From contig CM055608.1 of assembly GCA_029379385.1 (NCBI GenBank), positions 19,342,350-19,406,349 of the forward strand: a DNA stretch of 64,000 nucleotides, given 5' to 3'. Of the stretch, positions 23,381 to 34,890 are shown in pieces. Position numbers and translations under genes: made by a program. The notes beneath the pieces were generated by a model. The model saw only the letters and a program-made list of their open reading frames with translations. It did not search any database and had not been told where the DNA came from. Each line of letters starts with the position of its first letter. Positions within the stretch are counted from its first letter, which is position 1. This DNA is from Quillaja saponaria. Lineage: Eukaryota > Streptophyta > Magnoliopsida > Fabales > Quillajaceae.

Positions 23381-24080
23381 GCAGAAGCAACTTACATCAA
23401 ATGATGATAAGGGGAGTATTATAGAACAAAAACTTTTCCGGTATGATGGTCGTAGAAGGTGGAGTCCTACATACAGTCAATTAGCAATTTTAAACAATCT
23501 TCTTGGTGCTGGAGTTAGGACTCTAAGTGTTGGTGAAGTTTATGCAATATGTAATGTGTTAAAATATTTCGGTGAGGATGATGCAAAAAATGTTTATTAT
23601 TAGTTTCAAAATCATAGGGGTAGAAGAAAGAAAAGGAAAGCAATAAGTTTCAAAAAATTCCTATTATTCTGCAACTTCAAGATCCAAATAAAAACAAAGA
23701 TAATGATCGGATTAAGGGGGACATGAAGAATTCTTTGAATAAGTTTTTCAACTTATTTCCAGGTAAGTGGTTCATTGTTGTCAATTTTTTAGTTAATTAT
23801 TATTTTACATAACGTAAAATTTTTTGGATATTTAAATAATATATATATGACAACGTTAAAAAAAAAAATTTCAGATCTTATTTACGCATCATATCCCTTC
23901 ATAATGCCAATCATGTCGACCATGGGAACTCTTTAATTATTTCTAGAACATGCTAAAAACCTTTTAAAATGTTGCATGAAGGAGAAACTTCAACTTGCCT
24001 ATTACCACTTTTATTAGTTGGAGGCATTAGATCAGTGCCAGTCGGATGATCTATTTCGGAAGATGACTGTTTAAACATGA
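23371..24080 (+). pseudogene. WUSCHEL-related homeobox (WOX) pseudogene 1
   Basis: From 23441 the translation reads RYDGRRRWSPTYSQLAIL, then NNLLGAGVRTLSVGEVY, ICNVLKYFGEDDAKNVYY, a TAG stop, and FQNHRGRRKKRK. This follows the WOX homeodomain: RW(S/T)PT near helix 1, the enlarged helix1-helix2 region, and helix 3 NVxYWFQNHxxRxxxK. The stop (23601-23603) sits exactly on the invariant Trp of WFQN. Upstream is an acidic lead (NDDKGSIIEQKLF) beginning after a TTATAG acceptor. Downstream is open for about 50 codons to TTTCCAG with a GTAAGT donor at 23763 and a possible TTTTTTCAG acceptor at 23873. WOX proteins are plant transcription factors controlling stem-cell identity; this copy cannot make a full homeodomain. 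Residues differ widely from well-known WUS/WOX members, so subclade is uncertain. Confidence 0.8.
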
Positions 24081-24869
24081 AGAAGAGAGATAAGTGAACC
24101 AAATGAAAAAGACATATGTATTGTTTTTATATTCACTAAGTTTCATATTCTTATGATGTCAATTAAGTTCCATATTTATGTTTAATTTTAAAATTAAAAA
24201 AATGGTGTGTTTGAATGTTTAGAAATTATATGAAAATTTATAGTTAATGTTAATTGGAATTACAATTATTTACAATATTTCATTTACAATATATATGAAA
24301 ATAATGCTGTATAAGTAATTGTTAGAAATTTCTTATGACTTTTGTACTAAAACGAATATCAAATCTAGTAAAAGAAAATTAGTCAAAATTAATATATAAA
24401 GACAATGATCTAATAGCACTTAAAGTTTTTCACACAATAAAAAATATTGCTTTATAGTATCAATATTCTTTAAAAGAGTAGTTTTTTTTAGATCAAATTA
24501 AAAAGATATTGACTACTTTGATTCTTATTATCAACTAAACTACTACAACGCATTTCATCTTTATGTTGTTTCTTTATTTTTTATACATCTAAGACAATTG
24601 ATTCTCTCAATATTTCATTTGTCCCTTTGACAAAGAAAATATATCCTGAGTTATACTTTTCCCTCCATTTATGTTCATAGAATACTACCTAATTAAGTAG
24701 ATCTTAAGTCTTAGGTAGGAACGTTACATTTATTAGTTTCAATAATGTCCATTTGAATCCCTCTTTAGAAAAGAATTTCAATACAACATTTTTTCTTCTT
24801 CTTCAAATTCTACTATACTACATAAGGTATAGATAATTAAAAAATGGTTTCTAATATTCTTGGCCATGT
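24081..24869. other. no gene recognised
   Basis: AT-rich intergenic sequence between two convergent pseudogenes; no ORF or repeat of note. Confidence 0.4.
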
Positions 24870-25739
24870 CCAAAAGGATCCCACAATGAGTTTAGGTTAT
24901 TGTAATTATCCACTTTGAAGAAATTGAGTTTGCCCTGGTAACTTGTGGTATTAGAACATGTAACAAAATTGTTAAGGGATTGTTGTGGTGATGATTGTTG
25001 TGGAAGAATAGTTTGGCTATATCCATGCATATTAGTAGCATAAGGTTGCCTTGTTGCATTTGCATGTTGATAGTCTCTACTTTGGCTTTGGCTAATTGTA
25101 TTTAGAGCTCATTCACTTGTCTTCGAAGATGATAAATTGCACCTGTACAACCATAAACTAGGTCTGTTATTCTTGCACTTGTCTTATAAACAATGCTACT
25201 TACTACATCTGCTTTTTGTGATTCTGATATTTTCTGTAAGTGCAAAATTTAAAATTTGATTAATTAATTAATCAAGATTTTAATTATACATGTTAATTAA
25301 TGAGACTCTTTCACTATGATGCATAAATTATGTTAATACAGTGACAATGTTAATTGCAAGTGTCACAATTATTTTTAAGTAACTGATCAATATATACATT
25401 CCATATGTGACTCAACACAAACAAACCTATATACATCACAAACACGCACGCCTTGGGGGCAAAATAATAAATTATTTCCTTCAACAACTTGATGATATTG
25501 CTGGCTCTGGAAACTCAATGGGCAATGATAAACTTGGTAGGTTAAGTGGGAGGAAAATGTGGCGCCAACACACAGTTACAGGCAGATCTCTTCCTTAAAA
25601 CCTTGCATGCACTACAAGGACTAATAAATACTCGAGGTTCTAGAGTTGTAAAAGGAGGATAAGGATCAGAAAATGGAATCTGAGAAAATGGGGTTGATGA
25701 AGTAGTAGTAGTGTTAGTGTTTGAGAAATTGTACTCCAT
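24870..25739 (-). pseudogene. LOB-domain (LBD) protein pseudogene, LBD1/LBD11-like
   Basis: Minus strand. Exon 1 starts at ATG 25739: after a Thr/Ser/Pro-rich lead of about 40 residues it reads PCSACKVLRKRSACNCVLAPHFPPT, the CX2CX6CX3C zinc-finger-like block of the LOB domain with all four Cys present. A stop follows, then PTKFIIAH, a second stop (TGA, from the usual Arg codon), and VSRASNIIKLLKEI, the GAS block with Gly lost. Exon 2 begins at about 25237 after CACTTACAG and reads SESQKADVVSSIVYKTSARI, TDLVYGCTGAIYHLRRQVNEL, a stop, IQLAKAKVETINMQMQQ, NLMLLICMDIA, the leucine-zipper-like coiled coil and C-terminal region of LBD1/LBD11-type proteins. The exon 1 donor is unclear. LBD proteins are plant transcription factors in organ-boundary and root development; this copy has at least three premature stops. 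Confidence 0.85.
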
Positions 25740-26342
25740 CGTGATTTCTTAATTTGTGTGTGAACGAGATAAAAAGAGGAAAAAAGAAAAAGAGAAATAC
25801 TATTTGAGCCTACAGTGAGGTTTAGAGGAGAAAGTATGTATGGATAACTACAAATAGGGATTTGGAAGAAGGGAAGGACTGTAATCACAACCACAAAATG
25901 ATGTCTTTGTTGAAATTCGTTATCTAATGTTGGCTTCTTCTTTCCCATTTTCCTTTTAAAATCCCCTTAGGTTTTACACATTGTAAGACTTTTTGTCTAT
26001 TGTATGAAAACTCTTCTACTTTTACAATATGTTTTTCCAATAAATTACATTAGTATTCTTAATTAATTTTCCCTTTTAACATACTATGCAATTTAAATTT
26101 TTTTGATACTTTTGTTGATTCTAATTGATCTTGTTTCTTTCTCTTCATTATGAAAATAGACCATATTGAGAAAAGATCGTCTAAAGTCAAATTAAATTTA
26201 TGAAATCTTGTTTGGATCCAATAATAATCTAATCTAAAACATAATAAAGTTGAAGAAAAAAGTGTCAAATTTGTAAGGACATATAATAAAGTAATAAATG
26301 CATTAACATATTTAGTAGTGGGTGAAATAGACAGGTGTTGTC
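25740..26342. other. no gene recognised
   Basis: Former promoter side of the LBD pseudogene and flank of the next LTR; short reverse ORFs (25640-25948, 26059-26268) without known domains. The target site AAATC lies at 26343-26347. Confidence 0.5.
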
Positions 26343-26347
26343 AAATC

Positions 26348-29300
26348 TATTACAACCCTCATAACCCAATATTGAAAAATCAAATTTTTAGACACAATAT
26401 GTAAATTTTTGTTATAAAATAATAAATACATAAACAAATTAAATAAGTAACAGTGTAATTGAAATATTATAACCCAATATTAAAATATGAATTAGAACAA
26501 ATTAGTGAAACTCTTGATTGTAAAAAAATTATATAAATACAACTAAAATAAATCTTTATTGATTTGAAGATTTATTTTATCTAGTATAAATTTATGAATC
26601 AAGTAAACAATTATAAAAATATATATGTATATGTTTATATATAGTATGATTAATTATGCATAACATATTCATAAATTAGAAGGTATAAATATATACAACA
26701 AGATTAATTTTGGACCACATAATCAAAATTTTGACTTTGGACTTCATCATTCTTTTTTACTAGCTTACTTTTTAATTTTTTTTTTGTCTTATTTTGTTTT
26801 TCTTTTATCATCCATCGACTTTGCTTCTCCTTTTCCTTTCCTAATGATGTTTCTTGATCATTCTATTTTTATGTCCTTATTTGGTCTTTTTTTTTTCTCT
26901 TTTCTTTGGGAAAAAAAAACCTTCCCTGTTCTGGAATTTTCTCCTTGGTTCCTGGCTGGTCGAAAACTTTCTCTTCCTTTCTTGTTTGTTGAGAACTTCT
27001 TTCTTTTTTCTTTGGTCGTGGGTGAGTGGGTGTTGGAAACAAGATTGTGGTAGCTAATGTTTGATGTTCGAGCTTCTGTCAAGAGGAGATCAACCTTGTT
27101 TTGGCCTTAAGTCTCCTTTTCTAGTTCTGCCTGTGTAGTTCATTAGTTGGCTGCACCTTTCTTGATCATGCAGTCTTGTTTTCCTCCTCTTCCTTTTGTC
27201 TATAGGCTGCTCTAGCTATGAAGATGTGATAGCCTTGCATCTTGGCTTTCAGCCATGAGGTTGATTGGCTGTTTTTCCTCCTCTTCCTTTTGTCTATAGG
27301 CTGCTCTAGCCGTGAAGATGTGATTGCCTTGCATCTTGGCTTACAGCCATGAGGTTGATTGGCTGTTTGGGGTTGCAGTTGCCTTCCTCATGTCTTCAAT
27401 TCCTCCCCTGTTTGTGAGCTTTATACTTGCAACAAGCTAAGTTCTTCTTCTTGGCAAACGTTGGTAGCTTTTTGGTGATGGCAGCAACTTGTACTCTTGG
27501 TAAAGGGTGAGGGTTGACTTTGAAGTTTTAGTGTTCTGTTAGTTTAACTACTTCAAATTAATGGTATTCCTATGAGTTAATGTTGTGGATGAAGGGTTAT
27601 ATGAAAATGAATTAAGAATCTTGAACAAGAAACAAGAAAAGTGATGGATTAAGGTAGAACAATGGAGGGTAACTCTTTCTAATTTAAGTGAGTAGTAGTT
27701 TTCAAATGATTAGAATTATTGGTAATGTGAAATTAATATAGTATGTTAATTAAATTAGGATAGGTATATATATATATATATATACATACACATTAAGGGA
27801 AATAATTTATGCACCCAATGTGTTTGATAAAGTGTTTACAAGAAAACTAGCTATAACATTTTAATTAAAACTTGATAAATTTAAGTCTTGATGGGTAGTT
27901 GCTATTAAAATTTGAATAAAAAGTTCATAAACAAGAGAAAAGGGTTGGTTGATGTGTTGAGTTAAGGAGTTAATGAAAGTGAGTAATGGGTATAAACAAA
28001 TGAGGGTTAGTTGTGGGTAAAGTGTTGGAAAATGAGTTAAGTGGTTTTTGAAGGGGTGCAGGGCCAAATTTCGTGGGTGAAAGAAATTCAGTATTTCGAG
28101 TGTCTTCAAGGGTGAATTATATTAAGAGTTCAAAAGATAAAATGTAGCTTAAGTTCTTAAGGTGTTGTCTACAAATTTGTAACCTAGTTCTAAATAACCT
28201 TTTCGGTAGAGCTGCTAAACTACAGCTAGGTCCATGTAGGATTTTAAGTGAGCTTTAGTCAGGTCGGGAGACTTTGTCATAGGTTGTAGTTTGGATTAGC
28301 CTAGGACCTCCAAATAAAAGTTGTTCCTAACATGCTAAAGAGAAAATCTGGAGTGCTGCAGGTTTTAATGCTTTGTTGTGTGTATCTTAGGGGGGTGAAA
28401 CTCAGAGTTATGATTTTTGGATATTGATTGAACTTGTTTTAGTATAACTGACTTTAGAGGGTTTTAGAGGTTGAATTAGGAATAGAGTTTTGAAGATGAA
28501 ATGGTGCTAATACCTTTATATGTTATACTAAAAAGTTTCGTAATTTAATTCTCTAGTATGAAGTTTTCATAAGCCTTGGAAATCCGATATTGATAACCAG
28601 GAATTTGTGCAGTGCCCTATTTTGGTTCATGTAAGCAATTGAGTGGGTTCAAGACAAATTTGAGGAGAAGTTTCTAAGTAAGAAAGATAGAAACTTCCTA
28701 AAGTTAATGTTTGAACTTGGTTTTATTAAATTTGATTAGGTATGTAATTGAAAATAAACATATATCCCAGGGGGTTGTGAAATGCCTACAAGGAGTAAAC
28801 TATAAATAATTAATTGTACTAATATACACATCCAAATAATAAATATAATACATATCTAGAAAGATATACTTGTCTATTAATAAATCCAACAAACAGAATG
28901 TGATTTCCTTTTTTCCTAGAGAAAGTTATATTCAAATAACTAAAGTAAGGTTATAGCTATCAAAATCTTGCGTTTTGTAGAATTTGACGCAACTTCAAAG
29001 AAAAACTGTATTGATATGTAAATCTAAAAATTACAAATGACATGCTAGTATAAAGCTACATATGTCTAGTATTTAACAAATTTTATGAAACTGGATTTGG
29101 AATTTCCTAGAGGAAGATATGACTGTTAGAGTTAACACTAGTCCAAATCTCAAGTTTGAAAAGTTTTAACATTTCTAACACACTAGTGTTTTCTATCATT
29201 TCTAATTGTTTCCTTCTACCTATGCATGTCAAGACATCTAAAATGTCTCTTCATTATTAACCTTGCCACATAAAATACAATTCATACTACTTGACATGTA

Positions 29301-30540
29301 ATGACTTAATAGAAAACTTTCATAAACAAACCTATCTATACCAAATGTTGATTTTATGAATTGGAAAATGTAATTGCAACTTCGAAAAGTGTGGTTGAAT
29401 CAACAAACATGTGTGAACACAATCGTAAGTGATGAATGAGATCGATTAATGGTGAGTGGTTAATTTTGCCTTTGGAGGGCTAGATTATTATGTGTAATTG
29501 TATATGTATTTAAATAAATGTAAAAGTGCAATGTTTTAGTGAGTTATTTGAATTATGGTTATTTAAAATTGTTTGCAGCTGATAAGGGCCAACAAATTGA
29601 AATTTTTCTAAGAAATGATTTTTATTTCGGGAATTGAGATCTAGGTGCCCCTAGGATATTTTGATTTGAAATTTTGAGATATTCTGGTTCTGAGAAATGT
29701 TTCTTTTTTTCTAATTTGAGTGCCTAGCCCGGTGAGATGGATTATGCATGGAGATTAATCTGTTGTGCAGGCGCGTAAATACTCGATGGGAGTGATACTA
29801 TTGTGTGGAGCTGGGTTACTGTTAGCCTTTTGTTTGCTTTGTATGTTATGATTGCTCTGATTAATTTGTGATCCTATGAATCATGTAAGTTGTGAAGTTA
29901 TGATAATTACAAATGTGTAAGTGTAATTTTGAATTAAGACATGAACATTGTCACATGATGTTAATTGACTATATATATTATATACTTATGTTGAGTGATG
30001 CTTTCTTTGGGTATGTGTTTTCACTCACCGAGTCTGTAGGACTCACCCTTTTTTGTGGATATTTTTTTTTTCAGTAACAGGATCTTAAAGGAAGTTAACC
30101 ACTGATATGGGGGCTTGTCGAGGGTTTGGCAGTAAGGAAGAATTCAGAATCTCATACTTGAAGTCAATGATGAAAGTTCACATTAAAATTATGGGGTATC
30201 TAATTTTGTATTATGTAGTAATCAAGTATTTGTCTTATCTATGATGTGGACGGAGCAGAGCTCCTTGTGGTATTTGTGTTGTTGTTATGTAAAAACATGA
30301 GTTATAGGTTTGCATTTTAAGGCATGCACCATATTGCAAAGATCCTTTGCCGAAATTTTCAATAAGTTATGATTTGTTTCAGTCAACTAATTTTTACTGT
30401 TAACTTTTGTTTTACCAAATTTTTAGTTTTTATTTATTGGTTGGTCAAGAGTCATAGTTGTTTCTTTATTTTGGAGTCAGGGTTACGGAAGTTTGGTTAC
30501 CATTCCTCCGACCGACTATGCCTCTGTGAGGGGTGTGCCA
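26348..30540 (+). mobile_element. solo LTR, family A, copy A1
   Basis: Flanked by AAATC (26343-26347 and 30541-30545). It starts TATTACAACCCTCATAACCC and ends GGGGTGTGCCA, so both ends are mutated from TG and GACA. Length 4193 bp. Landmarks in the A-family order are ACCCAATATTG near the start, a pyrimidine-rich block (26740-27030), the CGGTGAGATGG...GGCGCGTAAAT core (29721-29832), the GAGTC-GACTC dyad (30030-30044) and GGTTTGGTTACCATTCCTCC at the end (one base differs here). No primer site follows, so it is a solo LTR. Short ORFs inside are chance. Confidence 0.85.
27177..27367 (+). repeat. 2 x 94-bp tandem duplication inside LTR A1
   Basis: TTCCTCCTCTTCCTTTTGTC recurs at 27181 and 27275, and each unit continues to GCCATGAGGTTGATTGGCTG. 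The two units differ at about four positions. Other A copies do not show it. Confidence 0.9.
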
Positions 30541-30545
30541 AAATC

Positions 30546-30678
30546 ATGCACAACTTTTTATGAATGAAGAAAAATCTTATATACAAATCTTTCAAAAGGT
30601 AATTACAAATATTGGAAAAGATTATTTTATAGATCTATGGAAAACAATACTTATAAATCTTTTAAAAAATTAAATGGA
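30546..30678. other. short target-site remnant between LTRs A1 and A2
   Basis: About 130 bp of AT-rich sequence left between two adjacent solo LTRs; nothing recognisable. Confidence 0.5.
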
Positions 30679-30683
30679 CCAAA

Positions 30684-30993
30684 TGTTATAACCGACATTG
30701 TAAAGTTGAATTTTAAACATAATATGTAAATTTTCGTTGTAAAAATATATATAAATATTACTTATTACGGACTTAAAAAATTTAAATTTTTGAGGTTTGC
30801 AACTAAGTGTAAATAAAAAGGAAATAATCAAGAAAATAAATAGTTGAAAACCGGTATTCTAACATATATTTTAGGATGTAACACGTAAATTATATTGGTT
30901 ACGTAAATAATATTTTGTTCAACTATTATTGATATTTATACATCTTGTGAGAGATTATAATAAAAGCAAGATAATAACAAGGAATTATTATGA

Positions 30994-31031
<38 letters not shown>

Positions 31032-34000
31032 TATAGTGTTGTGGACCACCACCAATTTTCAACTATTGGTAAAGATAAATTTTGGGCCACAAATTCATGC
31101 CTAACACGTGGGCTTGATTTTTTTTTTCTAACCGACTTGCTTTCTTTCCTTTAAAACTGCCTGAATATTTTCTTCTTGGAGAAGCTTCTCTGCCGTGACT
31201 TTGCTCCTCTACTCTTGCTTTGACTTTGTTGCTGCATATGGTTTTTCGTTTTGGTTCTTTTGTGGCCGTGCGTTGCTACCTTGTGAGCTGCCATCTTCAC
31301 TCCCTTGGTAAGCTTCTTCTCCTCTTTCGTTGTCTGGTTGCAGTAGTTGAGATTGGAAAGATTTAAAAGCTGAAATTTAGCTTGGACAGTTTGCTTGTTG
31401 GTGGCACTTGCTACCATTTTTGTTGCTTTCCCTGCTCTTGGTTTCTTTTTCTTTTCTTTGGTAAGAAACTGGGTTGGCTAAATTGGTTCCTTCCCATGAG
31501 CCTCTGTTCTTGCCGTTGATCAAGGCAGTCCTTAATCCTTTTGTTTTGGCCAGTGAAGTGTGAATGGTAGCCAACGCTTCTTCCTCCTTTACTCTTCCTG
31601 TATTAACCTTGTTGGTATTTTCTCCTTGTTAAGTGAGCAAGTTCCTGCAAATCTCTGCTTTTGGAAGTGGGTTAGCTACCAAATAACTCAAGTTTCAAGT
31701 GGTAGGAAAGTGTAGTAAGTAAACTTACTTATAATTTAATGTTAGCCGAGTTCTAGAGAGAGGATTAAAAGGTTAATTGTTATATTAAATGATTAGTGAA
31801 GTAAATTAGGAACTAGTTGAGAGGGATAAGTAAGAGTTAGGAAAAGTAGTGGTAATGGATCAAGGATTATTAACAATAAATGTATATAGTAGTTATAATT
31901 ACTAGAATTGGAATTCTTAGATCTTTGTTATTAGAGACTAATTGAATATGAATAAGAAGTTTATCAACAAGAATCAAGAATAGTTGGTTAATGTTGTGAT
32001 TTAAAAAATTAATCAAATTGAGTAGGGAGTATGGGCATAAGATATTATTTGGTGAGGTGAATTGTTGAAAGTGAGAGTTGAATGATTTTTAAAAGGGTTA
32101 TAGGGCAGATTCGGGGGGTGGAAGGAATTCAGTATTTCGAGTATTTTTGGGGTTGAATTAATTTAAGAGTTTAAAAGAGAAAGTGTAGCTTAGGATCTTG
32201 AAATATGGCCTGCAAAATTTCGTAGTGTGGTTCCAAGTATATTGTGAGTTATAGCTGTTAGACTCTAGCTAGGTCAGACAGGATTCGTAGTGTCCTGTTC
32301 TTGGTTCATCTAAGAAATTGAGTGGGTTCGTAACAGATTTTAGGAAAAATTTCTAAACAATAAAGATAGATATACTTGTCTATTAATAAACCCAACAAAC
32401 GGAATTGGATTTCGTTTTTCCTAGAGAAAGTTATGTTCAGTTAACTAAGATAAGGTCAAAGTTGTCAAAAATCCTGCGTGTTGTACAATTTGATACAAAT
32501 TCAAACAATAATCTGTATTAATATACAAATCTAAAAATTACAAATGATATACCATTATAAAGATAAATGTGTCTAGTATTTTATAAATTTTACGAAACTG
32601 GATTTGAAATTTTCTAGAGAAAGATATGATTGTTAAAGTAGACTACTGGTCCAAATCTCAAGTTTAGGCAGTGTCAACATTCCTAACTTACCAAGTGTTT
32701 TTCCAATCTTTTCTAATGGTTTTCCCTATCCTATGCTTTTTCAAGACACTTAAAATGCTTTCTCATTATTAATCTTATTACATAAAGTTCAATTCATATT
32801 AATTGATATATAATAGCTTAATGAAAAATTTACATTAAGAAACTTACATAAATTGAGATATAAGCTTAGTAACTAAAAGACTATAACAATAACGTTATAA
32901 ACTAAATATTATTTGGGTGTATGAATTTCAGTTCCGAATGCTAATAGGACCTGACGAGATGCGTGGACGCATGTGTGAGTGACGAATGGAATCGGTTACA
33001 GGTGAGTGGTTAGTTGCTGCCTTTAGGGGCTAGATTAGTATGTGTGATTATATGTTTATTTGAATATGAATGATACATGGAAAGTAAGTTAGTGGAGTAT
33101 TTCAGTAATTTGCTTGAATAATGTTTGCTTGATATTAGTTACTATGTTGCATTGTTTGTGTTTGATAAGGGCCAACTCGTGAACATTTTCTGGAAAATGA
33201 TTTTTATCTCTGAAAATAAGATCCAGGTGCACCTAGGATACTCTGATTTAAAAATTGTGAGAAATCCTGATTCTGATATATATATATTTTTAAAATTGAG
33301 TGCTCAGTCCCGGTGGGATGGATTGTGTACGGGAAATTAATTTGGTGTGCAGGCGCGTAAATGCCCGGCAGGGGGTGATATTGGTGTGAGGGGCTGGGTT
33401 ACTCGTTGGCCCTTTGGTTGTTTTGTTTGATTTCATTGTTCTGATAAATTTGTGATCTTGTGTATCATATGAATTGTGAATTTGTGAAACCTATAATATG
33501 TATGTGAAATGTGAAATGTTATGTGAATAATGTTATATGATGTTAATATATATGTGATATGCTTCTGCTGTGTGATGCTAGTACCCTTTGGGTACGATTT
33601 TCCACTCACTGAGTCCGTAGGACTCACCCCTTTCCTGTGGTTATATTTTTCTAGTAGCAGGACCTTAAAAGAAGTTAACTGCTAATATGAGGTTTTACTA
33701 AGGATTTGACGATAAGGTATGTCTCAGAATCTCATACTTGAAGTTAATGATGAAAGTTTGCAGTCACATTAGAACTGTGGGTGTCAAATTTAGTATAATG
33801 TAATATTCTAGTTTTTGTCTTATTGATGATGTGAACGGAGCAGAGCTCCTTATTGTCTTTGTGTTGTTGTTGCATAAGAAAAATAGTGTATAGGTTTGTA
33901 TTTTATGACAGGTTCCATATTGAAAGGAAACTTCTGCTAAAATTTTTCAGTAGTTGGTGATTTGTTTAAGTTAACAAACTTTTAATGTTAACTTACGTTT

Positions 34001-34130
34001 TTTTTTTAAATACTTGGTCTTATTCATCGGTTGGTCAAGAGTAATGATCATTTTTTTTTATTTTAGTCAGGGTTACGGAGGTTTGGTTACCATTCCTCCG
34101 GCCAGTCATGCCTCAATAAGGGGTGTGACA
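30684..34130 (+). mobile_element. solo LTR, family A, copy A2
   Basis: Flanked by CCAAA (30679-30683 and 34131-34135). It starts TGTTATAACCGACATTG and ends GGGGTGTGACA, 3447 bp, with canonical TG...CA ends. Core block at 33301-33418, GAGTCCGTAGGACTC dyad at 33611-33625, (AT)n run at 30996-31028. No primer site follows. Confidence 0.9.
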
Positions 34131-34135
34131 CCAAA

Positions 34136-34286
34136 TTGGATCCGAATTCAAACTAAATTTTGTCTCGAGCCTCGTGAATGTTGGGATAGTGTTGGTAAGA
34201 AATGTTATTAGATTCATATACCTATATGAGTTGGCCATGTGCCCTCCATAATTATTTGTTTCTAAATAAAATCTTTTAAAGATGTA
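34136..34286. other. short remnant between LTRs A2 and B1
   Basis: About 150 bp without ORF or repeat that I recognise. Confidence 0.5.
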
Positions 34287-34890
34287 TGTTATAACTCGAT
34301 ATTTTAATATACAAGTTAGAATGTTGATGCGTGTACATTTTTGAATGTTTGTACATAACTCGTGTGATTAGGTAAATAAAAGAAATAAATACTTGTATAA
34401 ATATATATAATTAATAAAAGAATTAATTATGTACCACATATTTATGATCTAGAAAGTACTCATAATATATATATAATCAAACTTAATCTCTGCCACATGT
34501 TAAAAAGAAAAAAAAATGGTCAATCATAGATATTGTTTCATTCTTTATTTTGTCTTATTCCTTTGCTTTTTTTTTCTTTGCAAACCGACTTGCTTCTGTT
34601 AGCTGCATTTTGTTTCCTTCCATTTTTTTTTTCATTTTTGTTCTTCCACCACCACAGCAAGATTGCAATTCCTTTCATTATTCTTCTTGGGCTAGCTAAG
34701 AAATTAGTGCACCAAGAGTTGCCATTCTTTCTTTCTTACCATTTGGGTTGTTTTGTGGGTCATGTAGCTATAAGAAGGATCAATAGGGAAAAGCTTTAGT
34801 AGGCATTACAGCCCCTGTTTTCATGATTGTAAGTGGGTTTAAGTTCTGTTTGTCTAGAGGTTAAAGGAAGGCAGCTGTGAAGAAGAGAGT

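Noticed and set aside
26784..27057. Hydrophobic Phe-rich ORFs
   Set aside because: They come from the pyrimidine-rich block found at the same place in other A-family LTRs, which is not a gene.
33125..34211. ORFs inside LTR A2
   Set aside because: They fall in the conserved LTR core and end; related copies break them in all frames, so conservation is at DNA level.
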